Notes: generated from the sequence alone by a model not told the origin. 9,776 bases of DNA from Chloroflexota bacterium (GCA_021777365.1 JAJYDP010000142.1:1-9776), one strand, 5' to 3'. Shown: positions 1 to 6,805, numbered from the stretch's first letter. Translations and numbers: made by a program.

Positions 1-429
1 GGCGACCATCGGGTTCACCAGGTAGACACACACGGTGTAGGGGTTCGACCCGATGAAGTAGCCGGACGTCGGGGTGCCGCCGATGCTCGCCTCGCTGTTC
101 GAGAACGTGAACGGCGTCGTCACGAGCCCGTCAGGGCTGCAGGTGGGGTTCGGGGTCGGCGAGCCCGTGCCGTCCGGGCCCGTGAGCGGCCGGAACTGCA
201 GCCAGACGGCGGCACTCGTCCAGGGGTTCTGCGATCCCGCGCAGGTCCGGCTGGTCTCGTTGATGATGCCGCTCGCCGAGCGCACGAACGTCGCGGTGCA
301 GTTGCCGCCGTCGAAGGACACGGTCGCCGCCGGGGTGGCCGTGATGCCCGTCGCCGGTGCCGCCAGCGCAGGAGCGGCCACCACCGCGGCCAGCATGCTC
401 GCCAGGATGAGTGCTGCGATCCGTCGCAT
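1..429 (-). CDS. Secreted protein of unknown function (N-terminal part, runs off the window)
   Basis: The frame is open from an ATG at 427-429 to the window edge, giving 143 residues with no stop, so the gene is truncated by the window. A run AAGGGGGG on the minus strand (436-443), six bases before the ATG, fixes the start. The N-terminus MRRIAALILASMLAAVVAA followed by PALAAPA is a textbook Sec signal peptide: two arginines, a hydrophobic core, and a likely cut after ALA or ALAA near residue 23-24. The mature part is rich in Thr, Ser, Gly and Pro and has scattered cysteines (in CTATF, TCAG, TCSPDG and TVCVYL), which suits an exported, possibly disulfide-bonded beta-rich protein. I recognise no family. 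It is divergent from the Tad cluster that starts at 796 and may share its upstream region. The reading frame is certain; the function is unknown. Confidence 0.8.
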   Translation of the reverse strand, partial: MRRIAALILASMLAAVVAAPALAAPATGITATPAATVSFDGGNCTATFVRSASGIINETSRTCAGSQNPWTSAAVWLQFRPLTGPDGTGSPTPNPTCSPDGLVTTPFTFSNSEASIGGTPTSGYFIGSNPYTVCVYLVNPMVA

Positions 430-435
430 CGGGTT

Positions 436-443
436 CCCCCCTT
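436..443 (-). promoter_or_regulatory. Ribosome binding site of the secreted protein gene
   Basis: On the minus strand this reads AAGGGGGG, followed by six bases (AACCCG) and the ATG at 429. It decides the start of the left-edge gene. Confidence 0.6.
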
Positions 444-684
444 GCCGACGCGGGCTGGCGTTGCGAACCGACCGCCGCCCAGGCCCACAGCGCGGCCCGG
501 ATCGGCGAGTCGTGCCACCCGCACGGGACCCACCTTGCGACCGCGCGGCTTGCAGGTGGACCGAACCGCGCCCGCGGACGTTGCAGTTGCGTGGAAAGCC
601 GACCCGCAGCGGCGCCGACCCGTCACCGAGGCAGCGGCGCGCGCCGTGCGTGCGTGCCTGCGTGCTCCACCGGCGGGGGCATCA

Positions 685-724
685 CCCGGACCATCGGCTC
701 TGCCCCGTGCACCGATCGTCCGGG
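685..724. repeat. Imperfect inverted repeat upstream of Tad cluster 1
   Basis: CCCGGAC (685-691) pairs perfectly with GTCCGGG (718-724). After one C-C mismatch, ATCGG (693-697) pairs with CCGAT (712-716). This gives 12 paired positions around a 14-base centre. Both sides are edged by the same octamer GGGGCATC (676-683 and 722-729); the second copy overlaps the right arm. It ends about 70 bases before the first TadE start, so it could be an operator for a dimeric regulator or a hairpin in the 5' leader. There is no U tract, so a terminator is less likely. Confidence 0.5.
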
Positions 725-795
725 GCATCCGCAAGTCCCGCTGTTAGGCGGTCCCGCGATCGTGGCGTTCGCTGACCCACACAGCGAGGATTGCG

Positions 796-1605
796 ATGTC
801 GTCCACCACCGTCGCTTCGAGCCCGCCGCGCCGACGGCCGGCCAGGCCACGCCGGACCCAGGGTCAGAGCCTGACCGAGTTCGCGCTGCTGATCCCCCTG
901 ATGTTCCTGATCCTCCTCTTCGGGATCGACTTCGGCCGGGTCTTCCTCGGATGGGTGGAGTTGAACAACGTCGTCCGCGAGGCGGCCAACTTCGCCGCCC
1001 AGAACCCGACCGCATGGAACACCACGAACCCCGACACGGGGGCGCAGGCGCAGTACACCAACCTGATCACGCAGGACGCGGCCGGCATCAACTGCGTGCT
1101 GCCGAGCCCGCTGCCCACGCCGTCGTTCCCCAACGGTCCGAACGGCGACAACGCCATCGGCCAGCCCGTCAGCGCCAGCGTCACCTGCCGCTTCAGCCTG
1201 ATCACCCCGGTCATCAGCTCGATCGTGGGCAATCCGCTGCCGGTGAGCGCGACGGCTGCCTTCCCGATCCGCAACGGCGCCATCCTGGGCATCCCGGTCG
1301 CCGCGGTCGCCCCGACGGCCTCACCCACCGCCGCCCCGACCGCGACCCCCGCCCCGACCGCCTCAGCCACGGCCACGCCCATTCCGATGTGTACCGTGCC
1401 CAACTTCGGCAACGTCAAGGCCATCAACGCGCAGAGCACCTGGGCCGCGGCGGGGTTCGCCTCGCAGGTCCTCTTCAGCCCGGCCTTCCCGGCCTCGCCG
1501 CCGCCCTCCGGCGGCAACATCAAGGCGCAGTCGCTGGCGGCCAATGCGTCGTATCCGTGCGATGCGTCGACCGCCATCACGGTGACCTGGCAGACGCAGC
1601 AATGA
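796..1605 (+). CDS. TadE-family pseudopilin-like protein with C-terminal PASTA-like domain
   Basis: 269 residues. The ATG has GAGGA five bases upstream (786-790). A basic N-terminus (RRRPARPRR) leads into QG|QSLTEFALLIPL. Gly23 with Glu28 at +5 is the prepilin-peptidase pattern of TadE pseudopilins, followed by one membrane segment (about 26-47) and the TadE signature ending VVREAANFA. Residues 50-167 form the usual beta-rich extracytoplasmic part with two cysteines. A Thr/Ala/Pro/Ser linker follows (168-197, PTA/PTAT repeats). The C-terminus (about 200-266) runs from CTVPNFGNVKAIN through WAAAGF to an IKAQS segment and ITVTW, which matches the layout of a PASTA domain (VPN start, mid A-x-x-AGF, final TVTV strand). 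PASTA domains usually bind peptidoglycan or mediate protein contacts, so I infer an anchoring role in the wall or envelope. Typical TadE proteins are 130-200 residues, so this one is extended. It is the first gene of a coupled cluster. The TadE call is firm; the PASTA call is by eye. Confidence 0.85.
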   Translation: MSSTTVASSPPRRRPARPRRTQGQSLTEFALLIPLMFLILLFGIDFGRVFLGWVELNNVVREAANFAAQNPTAWNTTNPDTGAQAQYTNLITQDAAGINCVLPSPLPTPSFPNGPNGDNAIGQPVSASVTCRFSLITPVISSIVGNPLPVSATAAFPIRNGAILGIPVAAVAPTASPTAAPTATPAPTASATATPIPMCTVPNFGNVKAINAQSTWAAAGFASQVLFSPAFPASPPPSGGNIKAQSLAANASYPCDASTAITVTWQTQQ

Positions 1606-2111
1606 ACCGGCATGCAGCGACCACCTCGACCAAGAATCGGTGGGACGGCCAGGCGCTCGTCGAGTTCGCCCTCGTCTTCCCCGTGCTCGTGTTCGTCCTG
1701 TTCGGGATCTTCGACGTGGGGCGCGCCGTGTACGCCTACAACACCATCGCCAACGCCGCCCGGGAAGGGGCGCGCATCGCCGCGGTCAACCAGCTCAATC
1801 CCGCTACCACCGACACGACCTGCATCGAGAACATGCCGGTCGAGAACCTCGCCAGTCCCAACTGGTCGATCAGGGCCTGCGCCGCGAGCTCGGCGGTTTC
1901 CCTCGGCGTGCAGCCGAGCGCCGTCTCGGTCAGCTACGGCCCGCCCCCCAACACCAGCCTCTCGTGCAGCCCGACGCTGTACGTCGGCTGCATCGCGAGC
2001 GTGACCGTCTCGTACACGTGGAACCCGGTCACGCCCGTCATCAGCAACCTGCTCGGGCACATCGCGATGACCTCGACCTCGCAGATCCCGATCGAACGGG
2101 TCTTCCCATGA
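1602..2111 (+). CDS. TadE-family pseudopilin-like protein
   Basis: 169 residues. The ATG at 1602 overlaps the preceding stop as ATGA. There is no clear Shine-Dalgarno sequence, so translation is probably coupled to the upstream gene. The frame is open far upstream, but that part is the shadow of other sequence. The N-terminus MNRHAATTSTKNRWDG|QALVEFALVFPV has Gly16 before Gln, Glu21 at +5, a hydrophobic segment (about 19-42), and the TadE block DVGRAVYAYNTIANAAREGARIAA. The rest is a beta-rich outer domain with four spaced cysteines (in TTCIE, RACAA, LSCSP and VGCIA), likely two disulfides. It ends in the TadE-like stretch VTVSYTWNPVTPVI. Expected role: a minor pilin or pseudopilin of a Flp/Tad pilus, inserted in the membrane and processed by a TadV/CpaA-type peptidase that is not in this window. 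The family assignment is clear; the specific role is inferred. Confidence 0.88.
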   Translation: MNRHAATTSTKNRWDGQALVEFALVFPVLVFVLFGIFDVGRAVYAYNTIANAAREGARIAAVNQLNPATTDTTCIENMPVENLASPNWSIRACAASSAVSLGVQPSAVSVSYGPPPNTSLSCSPTLYVGCIASVTVSYTWNPVTPVISNLLGHIAMTSTSQIPIERVFP

Positions 2112-2163
2112 GCAGCGGCAGGCGCCCGAGCACCGCGGCCCTCGGCCGCGCTGGAGGCACGTC

Positions 2164-3468
2164 ATGAGCAACAGACTGGTGCGCCATCGCCACGGAGCCG
2201 CCGGTCAGGCGATGGTCCTGATGGTGGGCGGCATGGTGGGGGTGCTCGCGCTCCTGGCGCTCATCATCGACGGCGGCAACGCCTGGTCGCAGCAGCGCGT
2301 CGTGCAGAACGGCACCGACGCCGCGGCCGAGGCCGGCGCGGTGATCCTGGCCGAGCGCTTCGCGGGCGCCACGCCACCGGCCAGTGGCTGGGACGCGGCC
2401 GTCCAGAGCGCCATCGCGACCAGCGCGGCCGCGAACGGGCTGACCGTCGATGCCTCCTACTACACGGACGTGTGCGGCATCCCGCTCACCTCCACCGGGA
2501 CGGCCGCCCTGAACGCCGACGGCACGTACGACTTCGCCGCGGCCGACCAGGTGGGCTCCGGGCTGCCCACCATCACCAACACCACGCCCAACTGCCCGAG
2601 CCTGACTGTGGGACCGGTCGCCGGCGTGCTGGTCACCGGACACCGGAGCGTGAGCACCTACGTCGCCGGGGTGGTCGGCGTGACCTCGCTCCGGATCGGG
2701 GCGCAGTCGACTGCGGCCAGCGGCTTCCTGCAGGAATCGTGTTCCGCCGCGCAGGGCGAGGCGTGCGCCGTGCTGCCGATCGCGGTGCCCGTCAACATCG
2801 TCACCTGCGGCGGGAACAACCAGCCGATCTTCCCGGGCGGCCAGTGGGTCGCCGATGGGAAGACCGTGTACAAGGTGCCCCTCTGCAGCAACTCCCCGGG
2901 CAACATCGGCTGGCTCGACTGGACCCCTCCCGGAGGCGGCACCAGCGACATCATCAACGAGATCGTGACCCCCAACAACCCGGCGATCCCGCTGCCCTCC
3001 TGGCAGTACGTGACCTCCACCGGTAACCCCAACACCGCCGGGCTCGAGTCGGCCATCCGCGCCTACGACGGCCAGATCGTGCTGCTGCCGCAGTTCGACC
3101 TCACCTGCAACCCGGGACCCAACCAGAACCCTGACAACACCCAGATCAGCAACCAGACCGCGAACTACGGTTGCCTGAACAGCTCCACCAACGACCTGGG
3201 CGGCAACGGCCAGAACCAGTGGTACCGGATCCCCAGCTTCGCCCACTTCCAGCTGTGCATCGCCACCGACCCCGACTGCGCCGCGGCAGGTGCCTCGTAC
3301 GGCGCCTACATCAACGGCAACAACTCCTCCATCTGCGACACGGGCAACGGCGCCACCTCCTGCCTCGTCGGCAAGTTCGAGAGCATCGTGAGCTCCGGGA
3401 CGGTCGGTCCCGGCTACGGTGGCGGCAGCGGGAACAGCAAGGCGGTCGGCGTCCAGCTCATCAAGTAG
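2164..3468 (+). CDS. TadG-like pilus-associated protein, cluster 1
   Basis: 434 residues. The ATG is preceded by GGAGG (2153-2157) with six-base spacing, 52 bases after the TadE stop. The N-terminus is the Tad/TadG pattern: HRHGAAGQAMVLMVGGMVG, one membrane segment (about 16-38), then DGGNAWSQQRVVQNGTDAAAEAGA, the heptad-like region typical of TadG-like proteins. It has Gly-Gln but no Glu at +5, so peptidase processing is doubtful. The rest (about 60-434) is a Thr/Asn/Gly-rich extracytoplasmic region with about a dozen cysteines, including CAVLPIAVPVNIVTCGG and paired cysteines near the end; I recognise no enzyme motif. The last 99 codons and the bases beyond the stop are partly duplicated at 6415-6650. 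TadG-like proteins are thought to help assemble or anchor Flp pili. It is the last gene of the coupled TadE-TadE-TadG set. The N-terminal family assignment is firm; the function of the large C-terminal region is unknown. Confidence 0.82.
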   Translation: MSNRLVRHRHGAAGQAMVLMVGGMVGVLALLALIIDGGNAWSQQRVVQNGTDAAAEAGAVILAERFAGATPPASGWDAAVQSAIATSAAANGLTVDASYYTDVCGIPLTSTGTAALNADGTYDFAAADQVGSGLPTITNTTPNCPSLTVGPVAGVLVTGHRSVSTYVAGVVGVTSLRIGAQSTAASGFLQESCSAAQGEACAVLPIAVPVNIVTCGGNNQPIFPGGQWVADGKTVYKVPLCSNSPGNIGWLDWTPPGGGTSDIINEIVTPNNPAIPLPSWQYVTSTGNPNTAGLESAIRAYDGQIVLLPQFDLTCNPGPNQNPDNTQISNQTANYGCLNSSTNDLGGNGQNQWYRIPSFAHFQLCIATDPDCAAAGASYGAYINGNNSSICDTGNGATSCLVGKFESIVSSGTVGPGYGGGSGNSKAVGVQLIK

Positions 3469-3518
3469 CCGGGGCTCGTCGGGACCGCGGCCCGGCGGGG
3501 GCGGCGCAGCGCCCGGCT
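3467..3518. terminator. Possible bidirectional terminator between convergent genes
   Basis: Only 54 bases separate the tadG stop and the stop of the MFS gene. AGCCGGG (3467-3473) and CCCGGCT (3512-3518) are perfect inverted copies, and CCCGGC at 3491-3496 offers an alternative partner with a shorter loop. There is no T tract on either strand, so this is a weak call based on position and pairing. Confidence 0.25.
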
Positions 3519-3522
3519 GGAC

Positions 3523-5199
3523 TCAGGGCGCGATCGGGGGTGCCGCAGGCTGCCCGCTTCCGGTGGGGTCGACGTACACGTAGCGCCCGCCGCGCAGCCA
3601 CGAGGCCGCCGCCGCCACGAGCGTCATGGCCGCCGCCACGCCGAACACGATGTCCAGTGCGTGCCCGAACGGCGCGGCCATGAGCTGCGGGAAGAAGGCC
3701 TTGCCAGCCAGGTCGGCGGCGATCGTCACGGGGACCGCGCTCAGCAGGTGGGCGGGAAGCACGGTGGCCAGCGGGTTGTAGCCGAGCAGGGCCGCGAAGA
3801 GACTCGAGACCGGCGGCAACTTCGCGGCCGCGTCGGCGACCGCGACCGGGACGCCGCGGGACAGCAGGCCCCGCAGCAGGGCGCCCGGAAGACTGCCCGA
3901 CAGGCCGCTGATGAGCAGGGTGAAGAAGACCCCGTTGGAGAGCACGTTGCCGGTCTGCAGGCACATCGAGCGCACCCCGCCCGCGGCGCCCCGCTCCCGG
4001 GCCGGGACGCTGTTCATGATGGCCGCGTTGTTGGGCGAGTTGAACAGCCCGTTGCCGATCCCCATGAGCCCGAGGAGGAGCGCGAAGACGGGATACGCGA
4101 ACAGCACGGGGAGCCGGTCGAGCGCCAGGAAGACCGCCGTCACGAGCAGCATGCCGCCGGTGGTGAAGGGACGCGCCCCGTAGCGGTCCGAGAGGAAGCC
4201 CGAGAGCGGTCCCGCCACCAGGAACCCGACCGTGAGGGGCAGCATCGCGATCCCCGCCCAGAGCGGGGTGTCCGAGTAGGCGTAGCCGTGGAGGGGCAGC
4301 CAGATCCCCTGGAGCCAGATGACGAGCACGAACGAGAGCCCGCCGCGGGCGATGGAGGAGAGCAGCAGCGCCGCGGTGCCCGCGGCGAAGGCGCGGACGC
4401 GGAACAGCGACAGGTCGACCAAGGGCTCCTCGACCCGCGTCTCGAGCCACAGGAACAGGCCGAGCAGCGCCACGCCGCCCGCGAGCAGGGCCACGACGAA
4501 CGGGTTGGTCCAGCGCATGGTGGCGCGGCCGTAGGGCTGGATGCCATAGGTGACCCCGACGAGGAGGGCGGAGAGCGCGGCCGCGAAGGCCAGGTTGCCC
4601 CGCCAGTCGATCCTCGCGTGGGTGATCGTGCCGAGCTCCTCGAGCCGCAGGTACGCCCAGATCGTGCCGACGAGCCCGATCGGGACGCTCACGAAGAAGA
4701 CGAGCCGCCAGTTGATCACCGCCAGCAGGTCCCCCGCGAGGAGGCCGATGAACTGGCCCGCGATGACCGCCACCCCGTTGATGCCCAGGGCGAGCCCGCG
4801 CTGGTTGGTGGGGAACGCGTCGGTGATGATGGCCGCCGAATTGGCGAACAGGCAGGCCCCCCCGATCCCCTGGAGCAGGCGGGTGGCGATGATCCACTGC
4901 GCCCCCTGCGACCCCGTGAACGGGGTAGCCGCGATGAGCAGCGAGCCCACGGTGAAGATCGCGAAGCCCGCGTTGTACATGCGCACCCGGCCGTGCAGGT
5001 CGCCCAGGCGACCGAACGCCACCACCAGGGCGGCGGTCACGAGCTGGTAGCCGGTGAGGGTCCAGAGCAGGTACCCCACGTTGGCCGGGGCCAGCGGGTT
5101 CAGGTGGATCCCGTTGAAGATCGCCGGCAGGGAGATGATCACGATCGATCCATCGATCGAGGACATCAGCGCGCCGAGGGTGGTGTTCGAGAGCGCCAC
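3523..5199 (-). CDS. MFS drug/solute exporter, DHA2 (EmrB/QacA) type
   Basis: 558 residues from a GTG at 5199; hydrophobic throughout, with a pattern consistent with 14 membrane segments, the usual DHA2 number. Visible motifs: an acid in the first segment (Asp16, in SSIDGSIV); motif A as [11 protein letters not shown] (63-73); RLLQGIGGA (107-115); a motif-C-like stretch in segment 5 (about 138-157) lacking the usual prolines; and [13 protein letters not shown] (163-175), typical of DHA2 proteins. A second motif-A-like loop reads [12 protein letters not shown]. Expected role: proton-driven export of drugs or metabolites across the inner membrane; the substrate cannot be read. The start is uncertain: no Shine-Dalgarno precedes the GTG, and the in-frame codons just upstream give DPNYKW, which resembles the usual N-terminus of this family, so translation may begin further up. 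It lies about 100 bases after the kinase gene on the same strand, possibly as an operon. Confidence 0.9.
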   Translation of the reverse strand: MALSNTTLGALMSSIDGSIVIISLPAIFNGIHLNPLAPANVGYLLWTLTGYQLVTAALVVAFGRLGDLHGRVRMYNAGFAIFTVGSLLIAATPFTGSQGAQWIIATRLLQGIGGACLFANSAAIITDAFPTNQRGLALGINGVAVIAGQFIGLLAGDLLAVINWRLVFFVSVPIGLVGTIWAYLRLEELGTITHARIDWRGNLAFAAALSALLVGVTYGIQPYGRATMRWTNPFVVALLAGGVALLGLFLWLETRVEEPLVDLSLFRVRAFAAGTAALLLSSIARGGLSFVLVIWLQGIWLPLHGYAYSDTPLWAGIAMLPLTVGFLVAGPLSGFLSDRYGARPFTTGGMLLVTAVFLALDRLPVLFAYPVFALLLGLMGIGNGLFNSPNNAAIMNSVPARERGAAGGVRSMCLQTGNVLSNGVFFTLLISGLSGSLPGALLRGLLSRGVPVAVADAAAKLPPVSSLFAALLGYNPLATVLPAHLLSAVPVTIAADLAGKAFFPQLMAAPFGHALDIVFGVAAAMTLVAAAASWLRGGRYVYVDPTGSGQPAAPPIAP

Positions 5200-5302
5200 C
5201 CACTTGTAGTTGGGATCGGTGCGGTGCGACCCCAGCGCCCTCGTGAGGCGCCGCTCCCCGGGCGCAGCCGGCCGCGGACTCAGCCCGTTCGTGGGAGCGC
5301 CC

Positions 5303-5968
5303 TCATCGCGGCGCTCGAGCGACCGGGGGAGATCCCGTCGCCGCCGCGGCGAGGCAGCGGGGGATGGCGCCCAGGATGGCGCCCGCGGTTCCCGTGTGGC
5401 CCAGGCGCGCGGTGTTGAGGATCAGGTCGTACAGCGCGCGGTCGCGCCAGTCCACGCCGTACACCTCGCGGACGTAGGCGGCCCGCCGATGGTCGGTGGC
5501 GTGCAGCGCCGCGCGGGCGCTGACCGCGTCGCAGCCCAGGCGCTCCTGGATGGTCCGCACCCGATCGGACTCCGGGGCCCACAGGAAGACGTGGTAGGCC
5601 GACGGCTCGTCGCGCAGCTCCGCGGCGCCGCCGCGCCCGACAATCACCGCGTTGCCGGTGCGGGCCGCCTCCTGCAGGACCGCCCGGGTGAGGGCGACGA
5701 TGACCGCGTGATGGTCGATCAGATCGGCGGGCTCGGGCACCCAGCCGCCGGCATCGCTGAGCGGGATGAAGGCGCGCGCCATGCGTTCGACGATCGAACG
5801 GCCCTGTTCTTCCTCCTGCTCGACCTGGTCGGGTGACAGCGAGGCCCGGTGGGCCACCTCCAGGATGAGCGAGCGATCGACCAGCGCAGCGCCCAGCTGC
5901 GCGGCGAGGCGCGCCCCGATTTCGGCGCCCCCGGACCCATACTCGCGCGCGATCGTGATGACCGGCAT
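5303..5968 (-). CDS. Cytidylate-kinase-like P-loop protein
   Basis: 221 residues from the ATG at 5966-5968, chosen because the minus-strand GAAGGGG (5977-5983) lies eight bases upstream and because the family begins right at [14 protein letters not shown]. The in-frame extension up to 6379 is Arg/Pro/Ala-rich and unlike protein. Motifs: the nucleotide-binding loop [11 protein letters not shown] (8-18), in which the usual P-loop lysine is replaced, as in the cytidylate-kinase-like family; DRSLILEVA (31-39); VIVGRGG (108-114); and [19 protein letters not shown] followed by [11 protein letters not shown] (156-189), the conserved C-terminal block with Arg and Asn-Thr residues. Length fits the family (about 200-230). 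These proteins resemble CMP kinase, but their substrate is mostly unproven, so a general nucleotide/phosphotransfer role is as far as sequence goes. It probably shares a transcript with the MFS gene downstream. Confidence 0.85.
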   Translation of the reverse strand: MPVITIAREYGSGGAEIGARLAAQLGAALVDRSLILEVAHRASLSPDQVEQEEEQGRSIVERMARAFIPLSDAGGWVPEPADLIDHHAVIVALTRAVLQEAARTGNAVIVGRGGAAELRDEPSAYHVFLWAPESDRVRTIQERLGCDAVSARAALHATDHRRAAYVREVYGVDWRDRALYDLILNTARLGHTGTAGAILGAIPRCLAAAATGSPPVARAPR

Positions 5969-5976
5969 GTCGATCG

Positions 5977-5983
5977 CCCCTTC
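5977..5983 (-). promoter_or_regulatory. Ribosome binding site of the kinase-like gene
   Basis: The minus strand reads GAAGGGG, eight bases before the ATG at 5968. It selects the internal ATG over a much longer open frame that starts near 6379. Confidence 0.6.
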
Positions 5984-6167
5984 GGCACTGCGACAGGCCC
6001 GCTGATCCCCGCATGCTGATCGCGGCGGCCCTGGCCCGCCAAGAGGCAGCCGCGCGGTCGCCGCGGGCCGAATGGCATGCTCGCAGGCTGGCGATGCCGG
6101 CAGTCTGCTCGCACAGATGACCGGTACTCTGCGGTCGGCCGGTGACCACGCCGGTGCGGGGCGCAGC

Positions 6168-6198
6168 CGTGCGGGTGCCCGGTTCGGGCACCCGCACG
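6168..6198. repeat. Perfect 14-bp hairpin with 3-base loop
   Basis: The left arm CGTGCGGGTGCCCG (6168-6181) is the exact reverse complement of CGGGCACCCGCACG (6185-6198), with loop GTT. It is the most stable inverted repeat I found in the window. No T tract follows on either strand. It sits about 200 bases upstream of the kinase start and about 215 bases before the tadG relic, in non-coding sequence. It could be a factor-dependent transcription barrier, a folded leader element or a mobile-element end; I see no transposase. Confidence 0.7.
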
Positions 6199-6284
6199 TG
6201 CCCTCCCCGGCCAGCGGCGACCGCCGCCGGGGTCGCGGTCTTCCAGGCCGCCAGCAGGGTGACGAGGGCCAGCTGCCGGCCCGC

Positions 6285-6300
6285 CGGGGGGCGACCCCCG
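6285..6300. repeat. GNRA-capped hairpin
   Basis: CGGGGG (6285-6290) and CCCCCG (6295-6300) flank GCGA, a GNRA-type tetraloop if transcribed on the plus strand. The stem is only six base pairs but all G-C. Confidence 0.4.
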
Positions 6301-6414
6301 TTCCCCGTCCGTCGATCCCCGATCCCCCTGCAGACTGCCTGCCGGCGTCTTCGACCTGCAGCTCCGGGAGGTGGTGCACGGCGAGCTCTGCTGCCTGAGC
6401 TTCCGCCTCCCCGC

Positions 6415-6615
6415 GGCTGCCTGACCAGCTCCACCAACGACCTGGACGGCAACGGCCAGAGCCAGTGGTACGGGATCCCCAGCTTCACCGGCAACGGGGC
6501 CAGATCCTGCCTGGTCGGCACGTTCGAGCGCATCGTGAGCTCCGGGATGGTCGGTCCGGGCGACGGCGGAGGCAGCGGCAACAGCAAGGCGGCCGGCGTC
6601 CAGCTCACCAAGTGG
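6415..6615 (+). pseudogene. Relic copy of the 3' end of the cluster-1 tadG gene
   Basis: Bases 6415-6486 match 3169-3240 and bases 6487-6615 match 3340-3468; by my count 67 of 72 and 113 of 129 positions agree. The 99 bases 3241-3339 (33 codons) are absent from this copy, which keeps the frame. The protein reads CLTSSTNDLDGNGQSQWYG, continues IPSFTGNG and ends SGNSKAAGVQLTKW, against the ending VQLIK then stop in the parent. The parent's TAG stop is TGG here, and similarity continues into the non-coding flank (GTCGGGACCGCGGC) to about 6650. No TadG N-terminus precedes it, and the homology stops abruptly at 6415. I read it as a duplicated, decaying fragment. It lies in the same frame as the TadE gene at 6862 with no stop between, so a read-through product is formally possible but unlikely. 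Confidence 0.8.
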
Positions 6616-6657
6616 GCGGCGCACGTCGGGACCGCGGCAAGCCCGGCGGGAACGAGA

Positions 6658-6805
6658 CGCCCCACGAGGGGCGGGGCAGCGACGCGATCCCCCTTGCCAG
6701 GGATCGGTGCATTCCGCCGCTGCACCGGCTTGGGTCCGCGCTTTGCGCTGGCTCGTGACGTGGTGCGGCGCGGCAACGTCTGCAAGCTCGTTCGTAAGGT
6801 TGCCG
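6658..6805 (+). repeat. Chain of short perfect hairpins before Tad cluster 2
   Basis: Five perfect inverted repeats follow one another: CGCCCC/GGGGCG (6658-6663 and 6668-6673, loop ACGA); CGATCCC/GGGATCG (6685-6691 and 6700-6706, 8-base loop); CGGTGCA/TGCACCG (6705-6711 and 6721-6727, 9-base loop); GCGC/GCGC around TTT (6738-6748); and CGGCAAC/GTTGCCG (6771-6777 and 6799-6805, 21-base loop). The second and third share two bases and so cannot both form in full. The block lies between the tadG relic and the cluster-2 start at 6862, where a promoter and leader are expected. No -35/-10 pair is convincing. It might be a folded leader, or chance in GC-rich DNA. Confidence 0.4.

Larger units (their letters stand above)
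430..795. other. Divergent intergenic region, no gene seen
   Basis: These 366 bases lie between a minus-strand gene starting at 429 and the plus-strand Tad cluster starting at 796, so promoters for both should be here. Long open frames cross it on both strands, but their products are Arg/Ala/Pro-rich with no domain and are taken as GC-driven shadows. I see no convincing -35/-10 pair. Two things stand out: a short tetranucleotide run (CGTG three times, CCTG, CGTG) at 645-665, and a strong imperfect dyad at 685-724, annotated separately. The ribosome binding site for the gene at 796 is GAGGA at 786-790. Confidence 0.6.
5969..6414. other. Intergenic region, structured, no gene seen
   Basis: These 446 bases separate the start of the minus-strand kinase gene from the tadG relic. 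The open frames here encode Arg/Pro/Ala-rich shadows with no recognisable domain. The kinase promoter should lie here, but I see no clear -35/-10. The stretch is rich in inverted repeats: a perfect 14-bp hairpin (6168-6198), GCGACC/GGTCGC (6217-6222 and 6231-6236) and CGGGGG-GCGA-CCCCCG (6285-6300). ATGCTG/GCATGC-like fragments near 6011 and 6074 are too short to call. Confidence 0.55.

Noticed and set aside
645..665. Tetranucleotide run (CGTG) as a phase-variation tract
   Set aside because: It has only about five units, one of them imperfect, and is non-coding and not near a likely promoter spacer, so slippage control is not supported.
411..1601. Extension of the second TadE gene upstream to 411
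   Set aside because: The frame is open only by chance through the first TadE gene; the ATGA overlap and the TadE N-terminus place the start at 1602.
864..2171. Long minus-strand frame across both TadE genes
   Set aside because: Its translation is low-complexity and unlike any family, while the plus strand has two canonical TadE proteins with correct starts.
3661..5418. A 585-residue open frame on the plus strand opposite the MFS gene
   Set aside because: The product is an Arg/Glu/Asp/Gly-rich run without domains, the typical antisense shadow of a GC-rich membrane-protein gene; the minus strand encodes a clear DHA2 exporter.
5969..6379. N-terminal extension of the kinase-like protein to a start near 6379
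   Set aside because: The 137 extra residues are Pro/Arg/Ala-rich with no family match, and a good ribosome binding site stands before the internal ATG at 5968.
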